A stretch of 64,000 nt of DNA from Auriscalpium vulgare (taxonomy: Eukaryota; Basidiomycota; Agaricomycetes; Russulales; Auriscalpiaceae), in NCBI GenBank assembly GCA_019915015.1, contig JAHBBC010000008.1:1116001-1180000 (forward strand). Direction: 5' to 3'. Position numbers and translations under genes: made by a program. The notes beneath the pieces are model-generated. The model saw only the letters and a program-made list of their open reading frames with translations, had not been told where the DNA came from and made no database searches. Shown here piece by piece: positions 35,419 through 45,700 of this stretch (the first letter of the stretch is position 1; every line of letters starts with the position of its first letter).

Positions 35419-35930
35419 ATGCCGGATATCGTGCCGGAGAGTGCAGTGACAGTCGACGCGACGACGGCAGATCAAAAGGGTGCGTCTCCTGTCCTCCCAG
35501 CCAGCTGCCACTCATGCCCATGCCCATTGTCTGTCGGATCAGATGATATTTTCAGGATAGCCGCCGCGGCACGCGATAAGACGGAACAACTACATCTGCT
35601 GTTGGCCAAGGCCCGGGTATGTCGTGCACTGCCTGTTGATCCGTCGACTGCCAGTCGATACAGTTTCAACGAAGGTCAAGAGTAAGGGCGATCAGCTGGC
35701 AAATATCGTTGAGGAGAATGGTTGTCGCCTTGAGGCGCATGTCGTAATGAGAGGCGCCATCATGCACGCCGCGGCGCCGCTTGTGTACTTGGAACCTCCC
35801 GCGTGTCTGACGATGGGCGGTACATCCATGTACCTGTTACGCAGCCGATTATATATTCCGTGAATCGGGACGTTTCCATGAGGTACTGCACACAGTTGAG
35901 TCCCCAGAGCGACGACGCACATACACGACT
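35419..35930 (+). pseudogene. CC-family fragment with internal deletion (copy 3)
   Basis: It starts like the other copies (ATG, then a VPESAVTVDATTA-like exon), continues through the second exon and into the coiled coil (IVEENGCRLEAHVV). It then jumps near 35,748 directly to the GAGAGGCGCCATCATGCACGC sequence that lies in the last exon region of relatives. The downstream flank matches that of copy 5 (43.5 kb). So the middle of the gene is deleted. Confidence 0.65.
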
Positions 35931-36125
35931 TCTAGATTTCCGTGCGGGCATCGGAAGTGTGCGGTCACCTTGACGTCGACATATCCTTCGATCAGCTGCC
36001 TTGCACGCACGCATCGCAAGGAAGAGCTCCATGGCCAGCACGGGGCCTCGTCGCGCGCAGAGCACGCTTGCGTGGCGCCGCGTAGGCGTAGCACGCTGTC
36101 GCCATCGCCGGAAGCACCACTGGAA
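35885..36125 (-). pseudogene. F-box family exon-3 remnant
   Basis: The minus strand reads VVLPAMATACYAYAAPRKR, matching the start of exon 3 in F1-F3 (LLPALKTLRLCDVRLHARYA) at the same splice acceptor. The remainder is scrambled by frame changes. It lies downstream of and convergent with CC copy 3, as F3 does with CC copy 2. Confidence 0.45.
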
Positions 36126-36286
36126 TATCATATCAGCAGTTAAGTCCAGCAGAAAATGATTGTAGTATGCCAGTGGTATACCCTGCTACAGGACGCGGAG
36201 CAAACTGAGTTTGGCCATCACGCGCACGTGGCTGAGGTGACTTGACTAACGACGTCATTGATAGCGCTATCATCCTGACTCCCATC

Positions 36287-37644
36287 ATGTCGACGGCATA
36301 CGACGCAGACCTCCAGGTCACACCTCGCATTCAAACATTGCTGTCTACCGAAGGCTTTCTGAGGACGGACAATGGCGGGTACGAACTGCGGGACCTGTAT
36401 AACGCGCGTAACTAGTCCGCCTAATCCCAAAACACGCGATCTGACCATTTACACTGTGCAGAAACCGCGCGGTTCAATCTAAGCAAACTTGACCCTTTCG
36501 CGTTGGTGTGCTACACTGGAATGGTCTCTGAGGTGTCCAAGGTGCGTCCGCCACTCTTTTCCTCGATCTCGCCCTAACACCCAGCAGGCGGTCAGAAACG
36601 GCTCCGCCCCACACCTCGACGGCACAGCGACGCCCTTCGAATTGGGCTATGCGACGCTCGTGGTCGCAGGCAGCCAGCGCCTCGCGGAGGGCCCGCCCGG
36701 ATCCGGCTATCACGTCGAGACACTCAAATTCCTCCTCGCACACGGCTGCCCGCCCGACGTCCCGGACATCTGCCGCTGCACCGCGCTTGAACACGCCAGC
36801 ATGATCCCCTCCACCAAACCCGCTCTCATCAGCACCCTCCTCGCGCACGGCGCTGCGCCCAACCACCAGGACGTCTACGGCAGGACCGCGATGTGGGGCG
36901 CGATGATGTGTCACTCTGCCAAGACCGTGGACATGCTCATGGAGTACGGCGCGGATCTGGGCATTCGTGATGCGGATGGGCGACACTTTTCGGAGATCTA
37001 TGTGACGTATGGGCCAGAGATTGCTGCGGTCGTGCGCAAGTGGCTGCGCGCGAGGGCGGGCGAGACGGCGCCCCGCGAGAGCAAGGAGTGCGCGGCGTGC
37101 AGCAAGACGCAGGGATCACTGAAGCAGTGCGCACGCTGCCATTCCGTCCTGTATTGCTCGTCGGAATGCCAGAGTGCGAGTCACTTTTCACTACGTCTGC
37201 TGTCTTCCTGACGAACCATTGATAGGATGGCACTGGCAGATGCACAAGCCATTGTGCCAGGCGTTCTCGTCCGATAACACTGTAACGATCACCCCGATAT
37301 ACTCCGGCGCACCGGTGGCCAGCATAATCGCTCATAAAATGACTCCTCCCTTACGGGTGCCTACCGAAGCGCACGCTATCACGTACCCGAAGAGCGTCAT
37401 AGTGAAGATTCAGATCTCTGCCGTGGACAGCCCTTTCCTGATTTACACCAAGAAACGTGACTTTCTGTGCTACGCAGGGCGGGAAGATGATCCCGCAGCG
37501 TACGAACGGATTGTTGCGGTCATGAAGGCGAAGGGCGTGTCGGGGCCAGGAGGCACGTGGAAGGGTTACTTTGCGGCAGAGCTTAAGAGCGCGGAGCAGC
37601 TCGTGGTGAAGGTGAGCGAGCTGCTCGCCGATCAGCCGTTCTGA
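36287..37644 (+). CDS. Ankyrin-MYND protein, 4 exons, 401 aa (copy 2)
   Basis: Exons are 36287-36407, 36462-36541, 36588-37173 and 37226-37644; the frame closes perfectly. Residues 65-200 carry ankyrin repeats (CTALEHASMIPSTKPALIS, LLAHGAAPNHQDVYGRTAMW, MLMEYGADLGIRDADG). A MYND zinc finger follows at about 237-275 (CAACSKTQGSLKQCARC, CHSVLYCSSECQ, then WHWQMHKPLC across an intron). The last 120 residues form a conserved tail (YPKSVIVKIQ, FLIYTKKRDFLCY, WKGYFAAELKSAEQLVVKV) I cannot name. MYND and ankyrin modules mediate protein-protein contacts. It might start three bases earlier in exon 3 (CAG/CAG acceptor). Confidence 0.85.
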
Positions 37645-37689
37645 GCATCGGGTCGCATTTCCACCACGTCTTTTTACTATCGAGGCAGG

Positions 37690-38175
37690 TATCGCATTTA
37701 TCCCCGGGCTGCGACATCTGACTCATAAATGAATGCACAGGACAACCACGGATGTTATGAGTAGACCGCGAAGAATGCACATACTCAAGCTCCTGTTCCT
37801 TCATCACGTCTTACCACTGTTGCCTCCTACGATCGTCTGCTCAACGATGCGCGTCTTTGCTCTTCGAGCGCTACGCTCCATTATCGGCTTCTCTGGCGTC
37901 CGTATACGCCGGGCGTGTCCTAGAAAAACACTTTATCCTGCTGACGAGGACAGCTTGATGAGCAGAGCTCACTGTCGTATTCGACCGTCCGGAAATGGCG
38001 ATCAGCAGTGCAAAACGCGACGGCAGCCTGGCTACCTCGCCCAGCAAAATTTCCAGGTTCTGCTGTCCAGAACCGTTGACACCGGTGTGTGCTTATGGTT
38101 ATTCCGCCTCCGCGTCATGCTCAACAAAGTCTACGGTAGGAGTGAGAGGCGCCATCATGCACTCGGCTTTTCTAC
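37690..38175 (+). pseudogene. CC-family C-terminal fragment (copy 4)
   Basis: After a gcgacatctgactcataaatg...acag stretch like the intron before the C-terminal exon of copies 2 and 5, degraded sequence follows. It matches the FDRSALAF and HTSLGKI region at DNA level (gtattcgaccgtccggaaat, ggctacctcgcccagcaaaat), then gacaccggtgtgtgctgatg-like sequence and the gagaggcgccatcatgcac tail. Stops and indels remove the frame. It is directly downstream of the ankyrin-MYND gene, the same order as at 12-13.7 kb. Confidence 0.55.
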
Positions 38176-38370
38176 AGACCCACCAGTTCACCACACGTCG
38201 GAAGCGTGGGCTCGCCTTGACGGGTGTGAATGTACTTCTTGGCCATAGTAATGAAACGATCGCGGCTAAAATTGGATCTTCTGGCGCAAAAGATGTAGTA
38301 CTGAGACAGAATAAATAGCAACATGCTACACTGGAATTGGTCGCGTGCGCAACCCAAGCTGCGCGTCTCA

Positions 38371-39860
38371 TCACGCCTCATAACACTCTCGCGACCAGAC
38401 CTTCGTCTCCGGCAGCTCCATCTGCACTGCGAGCAGTTTCCATTGAGGCACGCGACATTCCACCACGTGCAGTCCCTTGAGCGCATGCCCCGCCCGAGCC
38501 CGTGCAGCGAAAGTCCGCGAAAGAATGCCGTCAACCGTATTGCACTGGGACGAGTCCTCGGGGGAGAAGTCCACGTTGTGGATGGTGAGCACCGCGAGCG
38601 CGGGCAGCAAGTCCTCGGAGCGATCCAGCGCGGTGCAGAAATCGCGCAATAGTTGGCCCTGGAGCGTGACCCGGGACAGCCACGTAGAGCGTCCACCCAG
38701 TCGGATACGAACAAGTCGCTGTGCATGGTAAGTTGCTCCAGGTTCTTCGAAACCATCGCCTTGAACACGTATGGTACGATGTGTGGCCTGTGGGAGGTAT
38801 TCCCCGGTGCTCGGTCGATTGCCAAAGTCAACGTCGGCTCGGCGTTGCCGGAGAGCAACGCGGCGACCTCGACATTGTGTTTCTTCTGCAGATCAGACCA
38901 CGTATTCCCGGCTATGAAGATATGCGAGATGGCTTGTCCGCCGGTGCATCTTCTCACCAACGGGATCAGCTCTGTGATCGTCCAGGCCTCCTCCCATGGC
39001 ACTTCACAGTGGACGCTGACATCGGCAGGGAGTGCAAGATGGTCGAGGAACCGCCGCGCAGCCATGGTTGTACCGCACAGGTGAAGCTTCCGGAGGCTCG
39101 CTAGCTCGATGACGTTGTCCCAATCCGCCACCCCGCCTGCCCTTCCCAGTCTCAGCACGAGCTCCTCGAGTGATTGCAAAGGCTTCAAGCGTGCGAGAAG
39201 ATCCACAAGCCTCATTCCATAGTCTGAGGTATCCAGACTGACCAGCTTCTCGAGGAAGGGTGATGACCACGGTGAAAATCCTTGCAGACGCAGGTGCTGC
39301 AGGGCTGGTGCGCCAGACACTCCGCCGAGCAGATCAGCTGGCAAACCGTCCTCCCGGCCAGAACTGTTGGTTATATTGAGGCTTTGTAGGATCGGCGCGG
39401 GCTGGCAGAGGGAGGGAAGCGCGTATTCGGTCATGTTGATGCTGAGGAAGCGCGTGTGCGCGAGGTTCTCGCCAACATATGCGAGCTCGAAGGGCGTGAC
39501 AGTCAGAAGCCTAGGCTGATCTCTGTTGATTACGAGAGGCGCAGTTTTGGAGCGAGCAAAGAATGCCGCGGCCCAGCGGTTGCCGAGCGGACAGGGGGCG
39601 AGGATGTTTGCAGCCCAGAGGATAGGGTCCTCGAGCGCTGCGTTGCGCCACCGTTGGCAGACATGAGTGACGGAAAGCCAGCCAAGCGGCTTTCTTCTGC
39701 AGGTAATTTGAGAGCGAGGCTTCGCTGGCTGGTCGATTGTTGTGAGAATGGTGAAGATTTTGCTGAGGATCTCGGGGGGGATGCGTTCGATGGAGGGCTC
39801 CGGGTCGGCGTGACACTGCTGCACGACAGCGTCGTGCGAGTCCGAGTCTGTGGCAGGCAT
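38371..39860 (-). pseudogene. F-box protein F4, apparent frameshift
   Basis: A different F-box subfamily from F1-F3. The N-terminus MPATDSDSHD is followed by the F-box IERIPPEILSKIFTILTTID and WLSVTHVCQRWRNAALEDPI, then LRR-like segments (ILQSLNITNSSG, LQHLRLQGFSPW, LEELVLRLG, LRKLHLCGT). The frame is open to FVSDWVDALR (about 38,690). After that, sensible sequence (WLSRVTLQGQLLRDF, then LPALAVLTIHNVDFSPED, ending SRECYEA at 38371) lies in another frame. No intron fits, so a single-base deletion near 38,685 is likely. It may be a young pseudogene or a sequencing error; otherwise it would encode about 496 aa. Confidence 0.65.
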
Positions 39861-42122
39861 ATCCTAGATGTGCGCAACACCTCAGCTCGTATTGAAAGAC
39901 GGGGTGAAACGGAAGTGCTGGACGTACTGATGGTAGAAGCAAAGATAAAGCCGGTCTCAGGAGTTGCATCAGCAAAACAGTGTTCATCCGTTATTACCTT
40001 GCGGCCCGTACCGCACGTGACAGTGCTGGCACCGATTTGCATAGGTTTACAAGGGCAGTACAAGGCTTTATAGTATCGCCGGCGTCCTTAGCGTCCTTTG
40101 CGCTGGCCAAATAATCGCTACGGAATTCTATCACACTTGTACTTCACTTGTGAAGGCATGTAAGTTCTCAGCCCGGATTTGTCAATAGTCGGCAACTGGT
40201 CGGCAACCCGTGTGCGCAGCTGCGAAGGGAGACGCATCCCTTGGATCATCATATCATCATTGTATCAACTCATAAAGGCCGTACTAGTAGCAGCCTCGAT
40301 AACATATCGCTTCTCGATGTCTACAACACTACAGCACGGCCCGCCACCCTTGCGCGGAAGGTTAGAACTTAGCGGCAGGCTGCAGCTGTAAGCAGCCTGG
40401 GCCACCTCTCCCTTCTAATAAGCGTGCCCCACGGCTCTGGGAATCAACCATTATGATCCATAATTGTCGTTGTCGTACTTGATTTGCGGCATGAGGGCAA
40501 GACGGACTTGAGCGACGGTTACACGCGAGCGCGGTGTTCTTGTCGCCCTGACGAAGCCTGCGAGCAGAATGGAGTCGGAAACTGGAAAGGACCTAGCACA
40601 GACACAAGATGGGCACTTCGAGGGCCATGAAAGCACCTTCGGAGGCCCGGTGATTTGAGCAGCCCGAGTAAGATGAACGAAAATAAATTCGTAGAATGGA
40701 GGCGAAGGCGTACTACATAAGGACGACGACCCGCAAAGCCGCGCCCCTCGTTCCCATCTTCCTCTCATGCATCCCCATCGTCCTCGCAGTTGATGATCGT
40801 GTCCCCTAGCGTCGTAAGTCAGCATTCACATATCTGGAGAAGAGTTTGAGCAGCGAAGCATGTGTGAGTATTACTACATAGTTCCCACGCGCTCTATCTC
40901 CTCCCGGTCGCACACGTCAGCGCGTCAGCCCGTGCACAGGCCAACGTCGCCAACACTCGAGTTCTCCCAGGTCAGTACCTCGTCAGTAGGTACTGCGATC
41001 ACTTCCTCAGACTTGTGACTTCTCAGTATCTTGTCCTATCATATGTGCTCGCGCGCAGCTCAGCTCCGATCTCGACAACCTGCGCGCGGATAGGCCAAGA
41101 CCGTGCATCTGTTCAACTGTAAGGTACGTGCGGACAAACAGTACTTGTGCTCGGAGTGACAGCAATGACACGCGCCTAACAGCGCCTCGACGATTTGCAG
41201 GGTTGGATTCCGTTGAAATGCGTCTACCTTCGGCGCAACCTGCTCTGGCGAGTCTGGCACCTCAGTTCCCGTGCCCTCCACGCACTGACCTATTTACGGC
41301 TTCCAGGCGCGCGTGAATTATCTCCTGCTACGCCATCGGATGGCGGATCTCCGCCACGTCGGCTGCTCGCGGCAGCGTCTCCGACATGTCGAACCCGGGT
41401 ACGTCAACCGCAGCATATGTGTCGTAGGCGCGCCAGAGGCCAGACTATATACCGCGAGCACGTCGCGTATTACTGCGGCGTATGCGGCTTCGTCTAGGTG
41501 CAGCATTTTGCGGGTTCGATGCGGCCGTTTGGACTGTCCAGGGGCAGGCATTTGTGCTTGGGACATATTTGTAGTATCTACATTAGCAAAAATAAAATTG
41601 CCTTTGCCATCGTTTAATTATCTGAATAGTCCATTGGCCAGCAAATGAGGAGGTGGCCGGTGCATGATTTCGACGCACTGACGAAGGTCCATCAGGCAGT
41701 GCGTCGGCGAACGTGCTGGTCATCCTTGCCGCGGTATTGTGAACTGACAGTCTAAATATACTTCGGTGCGTCACTTGCCCTGACCTCGTCAGACTTGCGT
41801 CAGACAGTCCCGCATTGACAAGCTTCAACTCGCTGGTCAGCCTTGCCAAGGGTTTGTGATATGACAGTCTAAATACAGCCCAGTGGGAATCGCGTTTACC
41901 CTTGCGACCTTTGTGACCCTTGTAAACCCTTGGAAGGGCTTGACGTTTGCTCCCCATTTCGCTGATGTGGCTGCGGTGGTTGCGACTCTACATTACGCTA
42001 TCAGCCGGACCGGGCCGCTCTCGGGAGCCGCGTCATGACTCTTGCTTCCGACCATTACCACCCCCTGGCCTCGACGACGACGCCTGCACCATTGTAGCCA
42101 AGTAAAGCCCATACAAATCTCC
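39861..42122. other. Long intergenic region, mostly unrecognised
   Basis: No confident gene. The plus strand at 41,190-41,310 reads GWIPLKCVYLRRNLLWRVW, which is protein-like and may be an exon remnant, and minus 40825-40451 is open for 124 codons; neither has a known motif. A pair of direct repeats lies at 41.7-41.9 kb, just upstream of CC copy 5. Confidence 0.4.
41715..41885. repeat. Imperfect direct repeat pair, 117-bp spacing
   Basis: gctggtca-ccttgcc followed by gtgaactgacagtctaaata at 41,715-41,763 recurs as gctggtca-ccttgcc and gtgatatgacagtctaaata at 41,832-41,885. A weaker relative (ggtattgtgaatgtatggtc) lies near 43,722. Confidence 0.6.
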
Positions 42123-43567
42123 ATGAGTAAATCAGCTGGCATCTTAGCTGGGGCACCGTCGGAGGTTTTACCCCCAATGCCTGGTCATGTGCATGAAGGC
42201 TCGAATCGCTTACCCGTGCACCTTGTGCGTCCGTCCGCGCCGGAGAGTGCCAATGTTATCGAGGCGCGCACGGCAAGTCAAAAGGGTGCGCCTTCTTTCT
42301 TCCCAGCCGGATGTAGCTCATGACCATGGTCAGCGAAGAAATCGTCTGTCGGATCAGACGATATATTCAGGAAAGCCGCGGCGGCACGCGAGACGGCGAG
42401 ACAACTACATCTGCTGTTGGCCGAGGTATGTCGTGCACTCCCTGTTGATCCGTCGACTTCCAGTTGATACAGTTTCAACGAAGCTCAAGAGTAACGGCGA
42501 GAAGTGTGCAAACATCGTTGAGGAGAATGGTCGTCGCCTCGAGGCGCAGGTCGTAAAACTCCGGCAGTTGCAGGAGCTCACACACAAGGAGCTGGAGGCC
42601 ACGATTAAGCGGGAGGCCGGCAGGATTCAGCAGCATGCCGACCAAATGCAGGAGCTAGACGAATTGGAGAAGAAGCAGAACGGAGAGACTGCGCGGCTGA
42701 AAGCCGAGAAGAAGAAGCTGCTGCAGTCCAATTTAGAGCAGGCAAGTGCTTCGTTCGGTGTGAAATACCCAGGCTAACGTCTCGCCTGTTAGATGAAGAG
42801 GGAGTACTCCCAGGTATGTATCTCAAATCAGAATACCACGTCCAGATTGGCCCGTTTAAATTACCTGCAGCTTCACGAAGACATCGCCGAGATCGAATCG
42901 GAGGCACGTTTCTCACCTGTCCCCGCCTGCGGCATCTGATACGAAAATGAATTTACAGGACGACAGCGACAGTGAAGAAATGGTCACGATGACCGAATCG
43001 GAGACCGCGAAAGACGCACGTACTGTAGCAATTGCTCCCTCATCGCTTTCTGACCACCATCGCCTGCGAAAACAGACCACAGCTGCCTTGACTACCGTTC
43101 GTCGACATTTACTCCAGAATGCGCGTGATTTGCTTGTCAGGCGCTACGATCTGACCCAGGAAGACCTCTCTACGCCGCTGAGTATCCGCGAGAAGCTCAA
43201 TGCTGTCGACCAGGCGCAGCTTGACGATGCGGAGCTCACTCTCATATTCGATAAGAAACTGGCGTGCGGCAGCGCAGACGACGCCGACCTGCACACATCG
43301 TTCATCAAGATCGACAAGTTCTGGGCGGACCGTTTGACACTGGTGTGTGCTGATGGCTGTTTTGCCGCGGTCTCATGCTCATCCGGGTGCGCTAGGAGTG
43401 AGAAGCGCTATCATGCACGCGCCACCTGTGTATCTGGGAACCTCGAGGACGTTACTGCCGATGACCGATGCACATTTTTACTTATAACGCAGCCGATGTT
43501 ATCATGCGCAGCTCGCGAGAATACAGTCCTGTCACCAACCCGCGCAGTTGAGCCCCTAGAGCGATAG
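42123..43567 (+). CDS. CC-family coiled-coil protein, about 388 aa (copy 5)
   Basis: Modelled exons are 42123-42276, 42334-42425, 42484-42741, 42793-42813, 42871-42903 and 42959-43567, in frame throughout. The coiled coil is long (IVEENGRRLEAQVVKLRQL, KELEATIKREAGRIQQHAD, LDELEKKQNGETARLKAEK). The conserved C-terminal region has RDLLVRRYDLTQEDLSTPLS, EKLNAVDQAQLDDAELTLIF and DADLHTSFIKI. Two introns would use GC donors (42742 and 42904), and the last intron's acceptor seen in copy 1 is lost (ccag is ccgg), so the model reads through to a stop at 43567. It is probably expressed but may be marginal. Function unknown. Confidence 0.6.
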
Positions 43568-43799
43568 CCCACTGACGGCGACATGTCTGCGCATACACCC
43601 TCAGCACAATCTTCGGTGACTCCTGTACGGGTCCCCATGAGTGCGCTAAGTGGCCCTTCGAACTTGAAGCGCCATGTATTACTCGACGGGTCCACGTACG
43701 AATGTACTAAGTTATCCGGGGTATTGTGAATGTATGGTCTTGATTTGAAGGCGAGTCGCCTCGGAAAAGTCAAGCCTTGGCGTCGTCTGCAGTGAAACC

Positions 43800-44110
43800 C
43801 ATCTCGTCGCACAGTAAGTAATCAGGTCATCCTTCACCTCCATCTCCTCGTCAACTTTCGGTTCTGTTTGCTCCAGCACGAGACACACCGCGAGCCCGGA
43901 TCCAGCGGCAGCGCCGTGACCCGCCGCCTGCGAGGAGCAATCCCCGTTTGAAGAAGCGTGCTGTGTCGGGTCGCTGATCAGCACGCGCATGTACACAGGA
44001 GCTGAGGCTTACCTCGCCGGGTACAATCGCGCGACGACGTTCAGTTTGAGAGGCGCTCGGCGAGGTGGGCGGGGCAGAGGAGCGGGGAGCGTAGCAGGGC
44101 GCGCACGCAC
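43800..44110 (-). pseudogene. F-box family C-terminal remnant
   Basis: The minus strand reads LLRSPLLCPAHLAER near 44,080 (F3 has LLRSPLVRPAHLAEL), then a splice-like gap and AVCLVLEQTEPKVDEEMEV near 43,860 (F3 has CVVLDRVELNDDDGMTITE). It is convergent with CC copy 5, the same arrangement as CC copy 2 with F3. The frame is broken between the two parts. Confidence 0.6.
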
Positions 44111-44439
44111 CGGGCTCATCGGCCCGGCGCCACCGCCCCTTCAATTTTCACCTCGCAACGTCCACGAGCCTGAGCTGCGCAACTGACCACTCGACGACTA
44201 CACACTCACCGCGCCGACGAACGGTCAAAATCAACACCAAGAACCTCGAGGTGAGCGTGGGCATGGTCGGTAGAGGGCGCTGACGAACTGACCACATTGG
44301 TAGCAACCATGCTGTCAAACAACGAACTTGGCAATGCACTCACTCGTGGAAGCGCGAAGCAACGATGCCCGTGTGGCCTATAAGGGCAATGTTGTAGGAG
44401 AATCGGCTCGTATGGGCGACATGTGTGCGCGGGGTGAGT

Positions 44440-44880
44440 GATTCTTCTCAGTTTCTTCTCCAGCGTGTACTTCTCGCCCGCCGCACTTGCTCGTCAATTG
44501 CTTGATGCGAGTCGCGAGGTGCTGTTCTGCTTCTGGATGTGCAGTTTCCTCTGTCCTCCCTTCTGCCGCCGTCTTATCCGCACTGCAGCCCTCTCTCCAC
44601 GGAGCCGACAACCGTCACGAAGCTCGACGACCGTCCTCGCCCGTCGCTCCCAGCACGGAAGTCTTCCCGCAGCTGCACGGCGCCCATCGCGCTCGGGTTC
44701 CCGGAGGGCAGGCAGCAGGGAGCCGCGGGGAGATGACGCGGTGCGCGCGTTCGCGGCGGATCGTCTGCCTGACCTCTCCATTGGCCCTTCGGCGGGACGA
44801 GGGCGCGTGGGAGATAGTGCTTGCCAACGTGCCAGTCGCGGTCCTCGTCGAAGTCGCGCTGTCCTGTGTGGCCTGACTAT
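44440..44880 (+). pseudogene. F-box family central remnant
   Basis: Plus-strand fragments in shifting frames match the late part of F1-F3: ALQPSLHGA (F3 has ALQPSLHGAG), SPVAPSTEV (SPVTASTKV), APIALGFPEGR (APITLEFPQGS), AVRAFAADRLPDLS (AVRAFASESLRDLA) and DEGAWEIVLANVPAV-like sequence. At least two frameshifts are needed to read it. It is oriented opposite to the remnant at 43.8-44.1 kb. Confidence 0.6.
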
Positions 44881-45700
44881 GGATGACACGGCGATAAAGC
44901 GCTTTCGGGGCCGCCCACTCCGCCTGCGTAACGGACGGCCAGTATGCACGCTATGACCCGACGCACTGTGCGTCGGTGACCTGCGCGCTGCTGGTCTCTC
45001 GTAGAGCGCGGGCGGGCGCCGGGCAAACCTCCGAAATTCTTGCTGGCCATTCCTAGCAAGCCCCTTCGTGCCGAGCTTGGACCCCGTCTTGTGCGACATT
45101 GCGACAGCGACCAAATGATTGGGCTTGTGCTGCGTGTGCACGTAGGGAGTCGGACGACGCAAGATCCGTTATGCTGACTGGGCGTTTGGTGCTCGCGGTG
45201 AGTGTGGATCGCTCGCCCGCACATAGCTGTCCGTCTGTCGTCCTGACAAACGCTGCAGTCCACGGTTGCTCGTTGCTGTGGTTTTTCCTTCTGGATACAA
45301 ACTGGTGCGCTTGGGGGCGACTGAAAGCGTAGATCTCCGCTGCTACTCAACTGCGGACTCCGCACCGAGACGTTCCACCTCAGCCTGCCTTTTGTTGAAT
45401 TTGTATCTAATGTAGTCGTATTGCTCATATTGCATTTGATGCGAGGCTGCGCTGCGGATGGGACATCGGGATGAGTTTGTTCATCGACGAAAAGAGCTGA
45501 ATCGAGGAGAGTAATCGACAAAATGTTGGTACCGCCGGCAACAGCCGTGCGCGGCGCCTTCTCGATTTTGCAGAACGGCTTGTCTCCCACTTGAACACGA
45601 ACATTCTGCCAGCTCGCTACATCTCCTTTGATCTCTGTGGCTGCCCGAGTTCATATCTAAAACACTGCTCCTCTAGCATTCCTGGAAACGAGACCGAAAC
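44881..45700. other. Intergenic, no confident gene
   Basis: A 237-codon minus-strand ORF (45590-44877) is open but Arg/Ser/Thr-rich and featureless, so it is probably chance. The interval presumably includes the promoter of the ankyrin-MYND gene at 45,701. Confidence 0.4.

Noticed and set aside
44877..45590. Minus-strand 237-codon ORF
   Set aside because: Arg/Ser/Thr-rich, no domain, and it overlaps the F-box remnant at its lower end.
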